This document shows positions 6,933 to 13,510 of a stretch of 14,114 bases of DNA, piece after piece. The notes under the pieces are model-generated. The model did no database searches, was not told where the DNA came from, and was given only the letters and a program-made list of their open reading frames with translations. Origin of the DNA: an uncultured Collinsella sp. (GTDB lineage Bacteria; Actinomycetota; Coriobacteriia; Coriobacteriales; Coriobacteriaceae); contig CAUGGC010000040.1 in NCBI GenBank assembly GCA_959599095.1, positions 1 through 14,114 of the forward strand. The letters are read 5' to 3'. Within the stretch, counting starts at the first letter, position 1, and each line of letters begins with the position of its first letter. Made by a program: the position numbers and the translations under genes.

Positions 6933-7940
6933 TTATTCGGCGTGTGCGTAATCCACCTTGGCGCGGCGGGCGGTAGCCTTCTCCCAGTCGCTGGTGCCCT
7001 CAAAGACATCCTGCTTGTAGGGGTTGCGGCCGAGTTTCTTGGCACGGTAGGCGACGTAGATGATCGCGGCGATGTTGGCGACCAGCGCGGCGATGGAGAC
7101 CGCGGTGGCAGCGGCGGGGTCGAGCGTGGAGTGGGTCACAAAGATAGACTCCTCCTGGAAGTACGGAAACACCTGGGCAAACATGCACCAAATGGCCAGC
7201 GTAAAGGCGCGGTTCTGGATCCAGCCGCCCTTGTTCCAGATAAAGGCGGCGACGGTGGGCGCCAGCAGCAGCGCAAAGCCGCAGAACCAGGAGTGGGTGG
7301 GCAGGCAGTTGTAGGTGTAGCAGAAGTTCCAGATGTCGTAGGCGATGATGTAGACCCAGGTCATGTCGGGCCACAGCATGTCGGTCTTGTCCTCGGAGGC
7401 GTAGACGCTCCACCAACCGGTCATGCAGAAGATGTTGATGATACCGGCGATGCCGTTGAACACGTTGTTCCAACCGGCGAGCTGCGTGGCGCCCTCGGAG
7501 GTGACCCAAGTGGACTGGCCCAGGACAAAGAAGTGATAGGCGCTCTCGAAGTCGGACACGACGGCGATCATGATGTTGATGGCGACGATCACAAACGGCC
7601 ATGCGCGGAACCAGTGCGCCTTGCCGATCTTGCCCCACTGATACTTAATGGCGATGAAGCCCCAGCAACCGGCAAGCGCCGCGTATACCTTGGCGTAGTG
7701 GAACCAGCTGTTCTGGTACACATGGGTGGGGTTGGTGAGCGCCCACTCGGCACCCTGCGAAACGCCGACGGCGATGGCGACGCAGTAGATGGTCATGGCC
7801 AGCGGAGCCACGCCAAAGATGATGGCCGCGCCGAGCTTGGTGCGGCGGCCGACCTCGTTGAGCACGATCAGGCCGATAAAGACCATGGCCCAGCCGGCCC
7901 AGTGGATAAGGGTATCGCTACCCCAAACATCGAACAGCAT
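6933..7940 (-). CDS. Polytopic membrane protein, DUF5692-like
   Basis: The 335-aa product is very hydrophobic and rich in aromatic residues, with about eight or nine membrane helices (roughly 10-30, 36-60, 80-98, 111-130, 157-180, 193-210, 215-235, 243-262, 277-300). It has a short basic, charged C-terminal tail from about 299. The N-terminal pattern (second helix after NEVGRRTKLG) and the many Trp/Tyr residues resemble the uncharacterised DUF5692 family. I recall that family from memory and cannot confirm it here. No transporter signature or catalytic motif stands out. The ATG at 7940 has AAAGGAG upstream on the minus strand. It lies 63 nt downstream of tetR on the same strand and ends at a strong terminator, so it is probably the last gene of a tetR-led operon. 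A short 7-bp GC hairpin (7959-7986) lies in the gap. Confidence 0.8.
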   Translation of the reverse strand: MLFDVWGSDTLIHWAGWAMVFIGLIVLNEVGRRTKLGAAIIFGVAPLAMTIYCVAIAVGVSQGAEWALTNPTHVYQNSWFHYAKVYAALAGCWGFIAIKYQWGKIGKAHWFRAWPFVIVAINIMIAVVSDFESAYHFFVLGQSTWVTSEGATQLAGWNNVFNGIAGIINIFCMTGWWSVYASEDKTDMLWPDMTWVYIIAYDIWNFCYTYNCLPTHSWFCGFALLLAPTVAAFIWNKGGWIQNRAFTLAIWCMFAQVFPYFQEESIFVTHSTLDPAAATAVSIAALVANIAAIIYVAYRAKKLGRNPYKQDVFEGTSDWEKATARRAKVDYAHAE

Positions 7941-7958
7941 GCTGCTCTCCTTTCACAC

Positions 7959-7986
7959 GCCCGCGGCCCCTCTTCTGATCGCGGGC
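7959..7986 (-). promoter_or_regulatory. Short GC hairpin between tetR and the membrane-protein gene
   Basis: GCCCGCG (7959-7965) pairs with CGCGGGC (7980-7986) over 7 bp with a 14-nt loop. It precedes the membrane-protein RBS without a T-tract. It could slow or process the bicistronic mRNA, or protect the 5' end of the downstream cistron; no function is proven. Confidence 0.35.
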
Positions 7987-8003
7987 AGTTTGGCCAAATG
8001 TCG

Positions 8004-8666
8004 TCAGTTCTGGGGCTTGCGCTCCGGATACTTGGCGGTATAGCCCTCGATGTGGAGTGTCGAGGCGATGATTTCCTTGACCGTCTCGTCGGGCACATCG
8101 GGGTGCGTGCGGATATACATCAACAACCCCATGATGAGGGTGTAGAACGTCTCGTAGACATGGTCGATGCGTAGCTCATGATGGGCGACAAAATCCACCA
8201 CGGTGGTGTCGCAGATATACTGCGCCACACGCTGGACCACGTTGTGTAAAAAGCCGCCGTAGAGCGCGCCACTGCTTGAGGTGAGCGTACTCGGCAGCTC
8301 GTGGCCGCTGGCGACCAGGCGCTTAAAGAGCGGGGCGACGGTGTCGAGTGCGCCTTCGATGTCGCCAACCGTGCGGCCGGCGTTCCACTGCTCGAGTTCG
8401 GAGATAAAACCGTCGATTGCCTCGTCCATGACGGCGGTGACAGCGGCGTCCATATCGGCGAAGTAGTGGTAGAACAGCGAGCGCGTGCAGCCGGCTCGCT
8501 TGGTCACGGCCGAGACGGATAGATGCGACACGCCCAGCTCGGAGCTTACGGTGCGCACGGCATCGAGAATCTCGCGACGGCGTTCGTCGCCCGTCAGGCG
8601 CTTTGCCGCGCTATCGGACGCAAGAGTGGCGTCGGCCACAGGGATATCTGCGTACGTGTTGCCCAT
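8004..8666 (-). CDS. TetR/AcrR-family transcriptional regulator
   Basis: The 220-aa protein has the TetR layout. An N-terminal DNA-binding domain occupies about 26-75, with the helix-turn-helix and following segment LSVSAVTKRAGCTRSLFYHYF at 49-69. A helical ligand-binding and dimerisation domain (about 80-215) follows. The leading 20-25 residues are polar and extra to the core. The ATG at 8666 follows an AAAGGCGG SD on the minus strand. It lies directly upstream of the membrane-protein gene and divergent from the Fe-S flavoprotein operon. Two TTGAC-n5-GTCAA palindromes in the shared gap fit TetR dimer operators. It probably represses the divergent operon and itself. The ligand cannot be predicted from the sequence. 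Confidence 0.93.
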   Translation of the reverse strand: MGNTYADIPVADATLASDSAAKRLTGDERRREILDAVRTVSSELGVSHLSVSAVTKRAGCTRSLFYHYFADMDAAVTAVMDEAIDGFISELEQWNAGRTVGDIEGALDTVAPLFKRLVASGHELPSTLTSSSGALYGGFLHNVVQRVAQYICDTTVVDFVAHHELRIDHVYETFYTLIMGLLMYIRTHPDVPDETVKEIIASTLHIEGYTAKYPERKPQN

Positions 8667-8724
8667 GTTCTGCCGCCTTTCATCCTCTTTTGCCTGACCG
8701 TTCGCCTAACAGTCTTGAATATTG

Positions 8725-8762
8725 TTGACGGTTCGTCAATACTATTTTTGACACAATGTCAA
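8725..8762. promoter_or_regulatory. Pair of TetR-type operators in the divergent promoter region
   Basis: Two perfect 6-bp inverted repeats with 3-nt centres lie here: TTGACG-GTT-CGTCAA (8725-8739) and TTGACA-CAA-TGTCAA (8748-8762). They share TTGACR-n3-YGTCAA and have centres 23 bp apart, about two helical turns. They sit in the gap between tetR (-) and the flavoprotein gene (+), where a repressor of both directions would bind. TTGACA itself is a perfect -35 hexamer, so operator and promoter may overlap. No clean matching -10 can be assigned. Confidence 0.75.
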
Positions 8763-8855
8763 CTAATGGCGGGTGAACGGCATGGGGCATGCCCGGCCTG
8801 CAAAAAAAGAGGGGTGCCGCGGTCTCGCCGGGCTGCGGCAAGAGAAGGGACAACC

Positions 8856-11633
8856 ATGATTCTCAACGGACCGGGGATTAGCTACACCGAGCCCGACATC
8901 GGTTCGGAGTTCGTGCCGCCGCTGCCGGAGCATCCGCGCGAGGCCATTGTCAAGCTGTGCGAGCATTGCACCAACCGTCTGCTGCATCGCGACGAGCTGC
9001 TGGGCTACGAGTACTGGTCGTTTGCCGAGGCCGCAACCGACGAGCAGGCCGAGGTACTCTGCAAGATGAAGATGCGCCGTCCCTACACGTTGCCCGAGAT
9101 GGTCAAGCTCACCGGCATGCCCGAAGCCGATATCGAGAAGATGCTCGACGACATGAGCTACACGGGTCTGCTTGAGTACAACTGGGAAAACCCCGAGCGC
9201 GCCAAGCAGTGGGTGCTGCCCATGCTGGTGCCGGGTTCCGCTGAGTTTCTCAACATGCGCGTGAGCCAGCTCGAGGAGCATCCGGTCTATGCCAAGTTCT
9301 TTGAGCAGGCGTCCAAGGGACCGCTGTCCAAGGCCACGCCGATGGTGCCGCCCGGAGGCGCCGGTATCGGCATGCATGTCATTCCGGTCGAGAAGGCTAT
9401 CGACGCCGCGAGCACCTCGGTGCCGATCGAGCATATCGAGCATTGGCTCGACAAATACGATGGCAAATATGCCGCTAGCACCTGCAGCTGCCGCGCGAGC
9501 CGTCGCGTGATGGGTGAGGGCTGCGCCGACGACCCGGCCGATTGGTGCATCGCCGTGGGCGATATGGCCGACTACGTGGTTGAGACCGATCGTGGCCATT
9601 ACGTGACCCGCGACGAGGTTTACGACATCTTGCGCCAGGCCGAGGACAACGGCTTTGTGCACCAGATCACCAATATCGACGGCGAGAACAAGATCTTCGC
9701 CATCTGCAACTGCAACGTCAACGTGTGCTACGCCCTGCGCACCTCGCAACTGTTCAACACGCCCAACCTGTCGCGCTCGGCCTACGTCGCCAAGGTCGAG
9801 AAGGACAAGTGCGTGGCCTGCGGTCGCTGCGTTGAGGTGTGTCCGGCCGGCGCCACCAAACTGGGCCAGAAGCTCTGTAGCAAAAAGGCCGGCGGCCGCG
9901 TGCCCGAGTATCCGCGCCAGGAGCTGCCCGATGCCACCAAGTGGGACCACACCAAGTGGTCGCCCAACTACCGCAACGACAACCGCATCGAGACGCATGA
10001 GTCCGGCACCGCGCCCTGCAAGACGGCCTGCCCCGCGCACGTTGCCGTTCAGGGCTATTTGAAGCTCGCGGCGCAGGGCCGCTATGACGAGGCGTTGGCG
10101 CTCATCAAGCGCGAGAACCCGCTGCCCGCTATCTGCGGCCGTGTGTGCAACCGCCGCTGTGAGGATGCCTGCACCCGCGGCCGTGTGGACGCCGCCGTGG
10201 CTATCGACGAGGTCAAGAAGTTTATCGCCCAGCGCGATCTGGATGCCGCGACCCGCTATGTCCCGTCCGTGGTGACGCCGACGCGCGCCGGCGGCTTCGA
10301 TCAGAAGATTGCCATCATCGGTGCCGGCCCGGCTGGCCTGTCCTGTGCTTTCTATCTTGCCGAGAAGGGCTACAAGCCCGTCGTGTTCGAGAAGAACGAG
10401 CGCCCGGGCGGCATGCTCACCTATGGCATTCCCAGCTTTAAGCTGGAAAAGGACGTTATCGAGGCTGAGGTCGAGATCATTCGCCTGATGGGCGCCGAGT
10501 TCCGCTATGGCGTGGAGGTCGGCCGTGACGTGACGCTCGATGAGCTGCGCGAGCAGGGCTTTAAGGCCTTCTACGTTGCCATCGGCTGCCAGGGCGGCCG
10601 CCTTGCCGGTATTCCGGGCGAGGATGCTGAGGATGTGACCGTGGCCGTCGACTTCTTGCGCGAGGTCAACAGCGGCAAGATTGACGCGCTGCCCGGCCGC
10701 ACCATCGTGGTGGGCGGCGGCAACGTTGCTATCGATGTCGCGCGCAACGCCTGCCGTCTGGGCTCTGAGCATGTTGAGATGTTCTGCCTGGAGAGCGAGG
10801 CCCAGATGCCCGCCAGCGAGGAGGAGCGTCGCGAGGCCATCGAGGACGGCGCGCACATCAGCTGCGGTTGGGGCCCCAAGGAGGTTCACCTGGACGAGGC
10901 CGGTCATGTGCGCGGCATCACCTTCAAGCGCTGCACGCGTGTCTTTGACGACGAGGGCCGTTTTGCGCCCGAGTACGACGAGAACGACCTGCGCCGCGTC
11001 GATGCCGACCGCGTGGTCATGTCCATCGGCCAGTCCATTGTGTGGGGCGACCTGCTGGCTGGCTCCAAGGTGGAGCTTGGCCGCGGTCAGGGTGCCCTTG
11101 CCGATCCTCAGACCTACCAGACCGCCGAGCCAGACATCTTTGTGGGCGGCGACGTCTACACCGGTCCGAGTTTTGCCATCGATGCCATCGCCGCCGGCCA
11201 CGAGGCCGCCGTGTCCATCCATCGCTTTGTGCAGCCGGGGTCCACGCTCACCATCGGCCGCAACCAGCGCCGCTACACCGCGCTCGACCGCGACGATGTC
11301 GTGATTGAGAGCTACGACAACGCGAGCCGCGAGGTTGCCCACGTGGACCGCGAGCGCGAGAAGGCCGCGCCGTTTAGCGAGTACGTCGAGACCTTTACCG
11401 AAGAGCAGGTGCGCGCCGAGACCGCCCGCTGCCTGGGCTGCGGCGCCTCGATCGTCGACCCCAACAAGTGCATCGGCTGTGGCCTGTGCACCACCAAGTG
11501 CGCGTTTGACGCCATCCATCTGGATCGCGACCGCCCCGAGTGCTCAACGATGGTCAAATACGAGCAAAAGCTCCCCAGCCTGGGCAAGTACGCACTCAAG
11601 CGTGCCATCAAGATCAAATTCGGTCGCAAGTAA
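8856..11633 (+). CDS. Multi-cluster Fe-S flavoprotein oxidoreductase (GltD/NfnB-like)
   Basis: The 925-aa cytosolic redox enzyme is assembled from several modules. The N-terminal part (1-300) has C35-x2-C38, a winged-helix-like segment (about 70-115), and a conserved-looking Cys set: CSCR 210-213, C223, C231, and C284, C286, C291. A 4Fe-4S ferredoxin motif follows (C319, C322, C325, C329). A GltD-type cluster-binding segment has C388, C392, C427, C431, C435 and C439. The FAD fold has GAGPAG at 489-494, the NAD(P) fold has GGGNVA at 620-625, and a late GGDVYTGPSFA closes the flavin domain. A C-terminal ferredoxin (C872, C875, C878, C882, plus C859 and C862) completes it. No glutamate synthase large subunit is nearby, so a ferredoxin/NAD(P)H electron-transfer role is likelier. 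The ATG at 8856 with SD GAAGGGA is preferred over the in-frame ATG at 8766, which lacks an SD. It is followed by hypA after 35 nt. Confidence 0.88.
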   Translation: MILNGPGISYTEPDIGSEFVPPLPEHPREAIVKLCEHCTNRLLHRDELLGYEYWSFAEAATDEQAEVLCKMKMRRPYTLPEMVKLTGMPEADIEKMLDDMSYTGLLEYNWENPERAKQWVLPMLVPGSAEFLNMRVSQLEEHPVYAKFFEQASKGPLSKATPMVPPGGAGIGMHVIPVEKAIDAASTSVPIEHIEHWLDKYDGKYAASTCSCRASRRVMGEGCADDPADWCIAVGDMADYVVETDRGHYVTRDEVYDILRQAEDNGFVHQITNIDGENKIFAICNCNVNVCYALRTSQLFNTPNLSRSAYVAKVEKDKCVACGRCVEVCPAGATKLGQKLCSKKAGGRVPEYPRQELPDATKWDHTKWSPNYRNDNRIETHESGTAPCKTACPAHVAVQGYLKLAAQGRYDEALALIKRENPLPAICGRVCNRRCEDACTRGRVDAAVAIDEVKKFIAQRDLDAATRYVPSVVTPTRAGGFDQKIAIIGAGPAGLSCAFYLAEKGYKPVVFEKNERPGGMLTYGIPSFKLEKDVIEAEVEIIRLMGAEFRYGVEVGRDVTLDELREQGFKAFYVAIGCQGGRLAGIPGEDAEDVTVAVDFLREVNSGKIDALPGRTIVVGGGNVAIDVARNACRLGSEHVEMFCLESEAQMPASEEERREAIEDGAHISCGWGPKEVHLDEAGHVRGITFKRCTRVFDDEGRFAPEYDENDLRRVDADRVVMSIGQSIVWGDLLAGSKVELGRGQGALADPQTYQTAEPDIFVGGDVYTGPSFAIDAIAAGHEAAVSIHRFVQPGSTLTIGRNQRRYTALDRDDVVIESYDNASREVAHVDREREKAAPFSEYVETFTEEQVRAETARCLGCGASIVDPNKCIGCGLCTTKCAFDAIHLDRDRPECSTMVKYEQKLPSLGKYALKRAIKIKFGRK

Positions 11634-11668
11634 GTAGTCATAACGGGAACGGCGGAAGGAATATAAAA

Positions 11669-12097
11669 GTGCACGAGCTCGGAATCGTCTATCACATCAT
11701 TCGCGATGTTGAGAATGTGGCTCGCGCCAATGGCGTGCGTCGCGTTTCGAGCGCGACGTTGCTGCTGGGCGAGGTCTCGGGCGTCGTTCCCGACTTGCTG
11801 CTCGACGCTTGGCGCTGGGCAGCAGATAAAAAGCCTATCACCGAGGGCTCGGAGCTTATCGTGGAGCCCGTTGAGGCCTTGACACATTGCGAGGCGTGCG
11901 GCCGCGACTACGCGACGGTCGAGTACGGAAAGACCTGTCCCCATTGCGGTAGCGGCGAGACTTATCTGCTGCAGGGCCAGGATGTCATGATCAAGCAGAT
12001 CGAGACCCCCGACGAGGACCCGGCAGACGCTGCCCCCGACGGCCTCTCCGACACCCCCGATGCCGTCGACGCCGCCAACCCTCTCCACATCGTCTAG
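11669..12097 (+). CDS. hypA: Hydrogenase/urease nickel-insertion protein HypA
   Basis: HypA binds Ni(II) through its N-terminal His2 and hands it to HypB and the large subunit during [NiFe]-hydrogenase maturation; a structural zinc site stabilises it. The 142-aa product begins VHELGIVYHI with His2 and Glu3 in place, provided GTG at 11669 is used. SD GGAAGGA (11654-11660) lies 8 nt upstream. Longer upstream starts would destroy the invariant N-terminus. The zinc site is C74-x2-C77 and C90-x2-C93. The core ends near 110; a further ~30 acidic, Pro/Asp-rich residues are unusual for the family (typically about 115 aa). It follows the Fe-S flavoprotein gene after 35 nt with no terminator, so the two are probably one operon. 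No hydrogenase subunits or other hyp genes are in view. Confidence 0.92.
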   Translation: MHELGIVYHIIRDVENVARANGVRRVSSATLLLGEVSGVVPDLLLDAWRWAADKKPITEGSELIVEPVEALTHCEACGRDYATVEYGKTCPHCGSGETYLLQGQDVMIKQIETPDEDPADAAPDGLSDTPDAVDAANPLHIV

Positions 12098-12100
12098 CCC

Positions 12101-12158
12101 CTAGTCGTTGGGGACGTTCTTGTTTGACTAGTCATGCAAGAACGTCCCCAACGACTAG
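12101..12158. repeat. Long perfect hairpin, REP/MITE-like intergenic element (copy B)
   Basis: Arms 12101-12122 and 12137-12158 are perfectly complementary over 22 bp (outer CTAGTCGTTGGGGACG, inner TTCTTG) with a 14-nt loop that itself contains GACTAGTC. It starts 3 nt after the hypA stop codon. The arm and loop (GGGACGTTCTTG, then TTTGACTAG) parallel hairpin A at 3454-3519 (GGGACTGTTTTG, then TTTGACCAG). It could incidentally end hypA transcription, but there is no T-tract. Confidence 0.82.
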
Positions 12159-12164
12159 CCGTTT

Positions 12165-12184
12165 AAGAACGTCCCCAATGACTA
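12165..12184. repeat. Extra partial copy of the right arm of hairpin B
   Basis: This 20-nt stretch (AAGAACGTCCCCAATGACTA) repeats 12138-12157 with one C-to-T difference, at a period of 27 nt. It has no left arm of its own, so it looks like a truncated second element or a slippage product. Confidence 0.8.
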
Positions 12185-12502
12185 CTTGCGCTAGAACATA
12201 AGCCACGAAATAAGTCAAGTCATATCTGTTTAAACAAAATAGCGGCAGTACAAGCGCATTCGCACTTGCTTAAAATCGGTATCAATGAACAGCATACTTG
12301 TATCTGTAAAATACATGACTTGATGAGCGACGCTTTAGTGGGAAATGAGTCGAAAAATAGCAAAGTAATCAACTTGTAACAAACTTAGACGTTTAAACAA
12401 ATAATTCAACCTTTTGCGGATTCAGCTATAATTCCACAATCCAAACAGGTATACTTCGTTCATGTCGTGTAGGAAATACGTAGACAAAAAGGAGGTTATG
12501 TG
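12185..12502 (+). promoter_or_regulatory. AT-rich, repeat-containing regulatory region of the PTS operon
   Basis: No ORF is convincing here and base composition is much richer in A/T than the genes. A consensus -10 TATAAT sits at 12427-12432, about 70 nt before the EIIAB start; no good -35 is visible, so an activator may be needed. Two repeat pairs stand out: the 11-mer GTTTAAACAAA at 12228-12238 and again at 12391-12401, and the inverted 9-mers TCAAGTCAT (12215-12223) and ATGACTTGA (12315-12323). These are candidate regulator sites. The SD AAGGAGG is at 12489-12495. Confidence 0.5.
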
Positions 12503-13492
12503 ATGGTAAGTATTGTTCTTGCTAGCCATGGTGACTTGGCGGCTGGAATCAAGCAGACGGGCTCGATGGTCTTTGGCGATCAGCCGTCTGTAGCCGTGGT
12601 CTCGCTCGAGCCGAGCATGGGCCCCGACGACTTCCGTGCCAAGGTCGAGGAAGCAGTCGCTTCCTTCGAGGACCAGGAGCAGGTGCTCTTCCTCGTTGAT
12701 CTGTGGGGCGGTACGCCGTTCAACCAGATCAGCGGGCTCATCGAGGGCCACGATTCCTGGGCTATCGTCACCGGTGTCAACCTGCCTATGCTCATCGAGG
12801 CATATTCGCAGCGCTTTGACGCAAAGAACACTGCACATGCGATCGCAAAACATCTCGTGACTGAGGCTAAGGCTGGCGTGCGCGTCAAGCCCGAGTCTCT
12901 GGAGCCCGAGGAGAAGAAGCCGGCTGCGGCCGCCGCTGCTCCTGCAGGCGCCATCCCTCCGGGAACGGTCATCGGCGACGGGCACATCAAGATCGCCCAC
13001 GTCCGTATCGACACCCGTCTGCTTCATGGTCAGGTGGCCACCACGTGGACCAAGCAGATCAACCCCAACCGCATCATCGTGGTTTCCGACGGCGTTGCTC
13101 ACGACGAGCTCCGCAAGACCATGATCGAGCAGGCTGCCCCTCCGGGAGTCCATGCCAACGTCGTGCCCATCAAGAAGATGGCCGAGGTCGTCAAGGACAC
13201 GCGCTTTGGTGATACCAAGGCCATGCTGCTCTTCGAGAACCCGCAGGATCTGCTCAGGGCCATCGAGGCCGGCGTCGACATCAAGGAAGTCAACATCGGT
13301 TCCATGGCTCACTCCAAGGGCAAGGTCGTCGTCACCAACGCCGTCGCTATGGGCGATGACGACGTTAAGACTCTCGAGGCCCTCAAGGCCAAGGGCGTCA
13401 AGTTCGAGGTCCGCAAGGTTCCTTCGGATTCCTCCGAGGATCTCGACGCCATGTTGAAGAAAGCTAAGGCCGAACTGGCCGCTCAAGCATAG
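12503..13492 (+). CDS. Mannose-family PTS fused EIIA-EIIB component
   Basis: This is the cytoplasmic phosphotransfer subunit of a mannose/fructose/sorbose (EII-Man) phosphotransferase system. It takes phosphate from HPr and passes it to the sugar entering through EIIC/EIID. The 329-aa protein has an EIIA domain at about 1-125 with active-site His9 in LASHGDLA and the family motif DLWGGTPFNQ (about 73-82). An Ala/Pro-rich flexible linker covers roughly 130-155. The EIIB domain (about 160-329) has phospho-acceptor His175 in RIDTRLLHGQV. This is the ManX-type fusion. ATG at 12503 is 7 nt from SD AAGGAGG; the in-frame GTG at 12500 is only 4 nt away and less likely. EIIC follows after 18 nt. Substrate specificity cannot be read from IIAB. 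Confidence 0.95.
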   Translation: MVSIVLASHGDLAAGIKQTGSMVFGDQPSVAVVSLEPSMGPDDFRAKVEEAVASFEDQEQVLFLVDLWGGTPFNQISGLIEGHDSWAIVTGVNLPMLIEAYSQRFDAKNTAHAIAKHLVTEAKAGVRVKPESLEPEEKKPAAAAAAPAGAIPPGTVIGDGHIKIAHVRIDTRLLHGQVATTWTKQINPNRIIVVSDGVAHDELRKTMIEQAAPPGVHANVVPIKKMAEVVKDTRFGDTKAMLLFENPQDLLRAIEAGVDIKEVNIGSMAHSKGKVVVTNAVAMGDDDVKTLEALKAKGVKFEVRKVPSDSSEDLDAMLKKAKAELAAQA

Positions 13493-13510
13493 TAAAGGAG
13501 GGTCCGATAC

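Noticed and set aside
6915..8174. 419-codon plus-strand ORF across the DUF5692-like gene
   Set aside because: The product is rich in Gly, Asp and His without domain logic, while the minus strand encodes a coherent polytopic membrane protein with SD and terminator.
8523..8855. N-terminal extension of the flavoprotein upstream of 8856
   Set aside because: It would overlap tetR and the operators and has no SD. The in-frame ATG at 8766 abuts an operator, whereas the ATG at 8856 has a proper SD.
8763..11519. 918-codon minus-strand open frame opposite the flavoprotein gene
   Set aside because: It is an artefact of GC-biased codons. Its product is low-complexity (Leu, Ala, His, Gly-rich), while the plus strand encodes clear Fe-S and FAD motifs.
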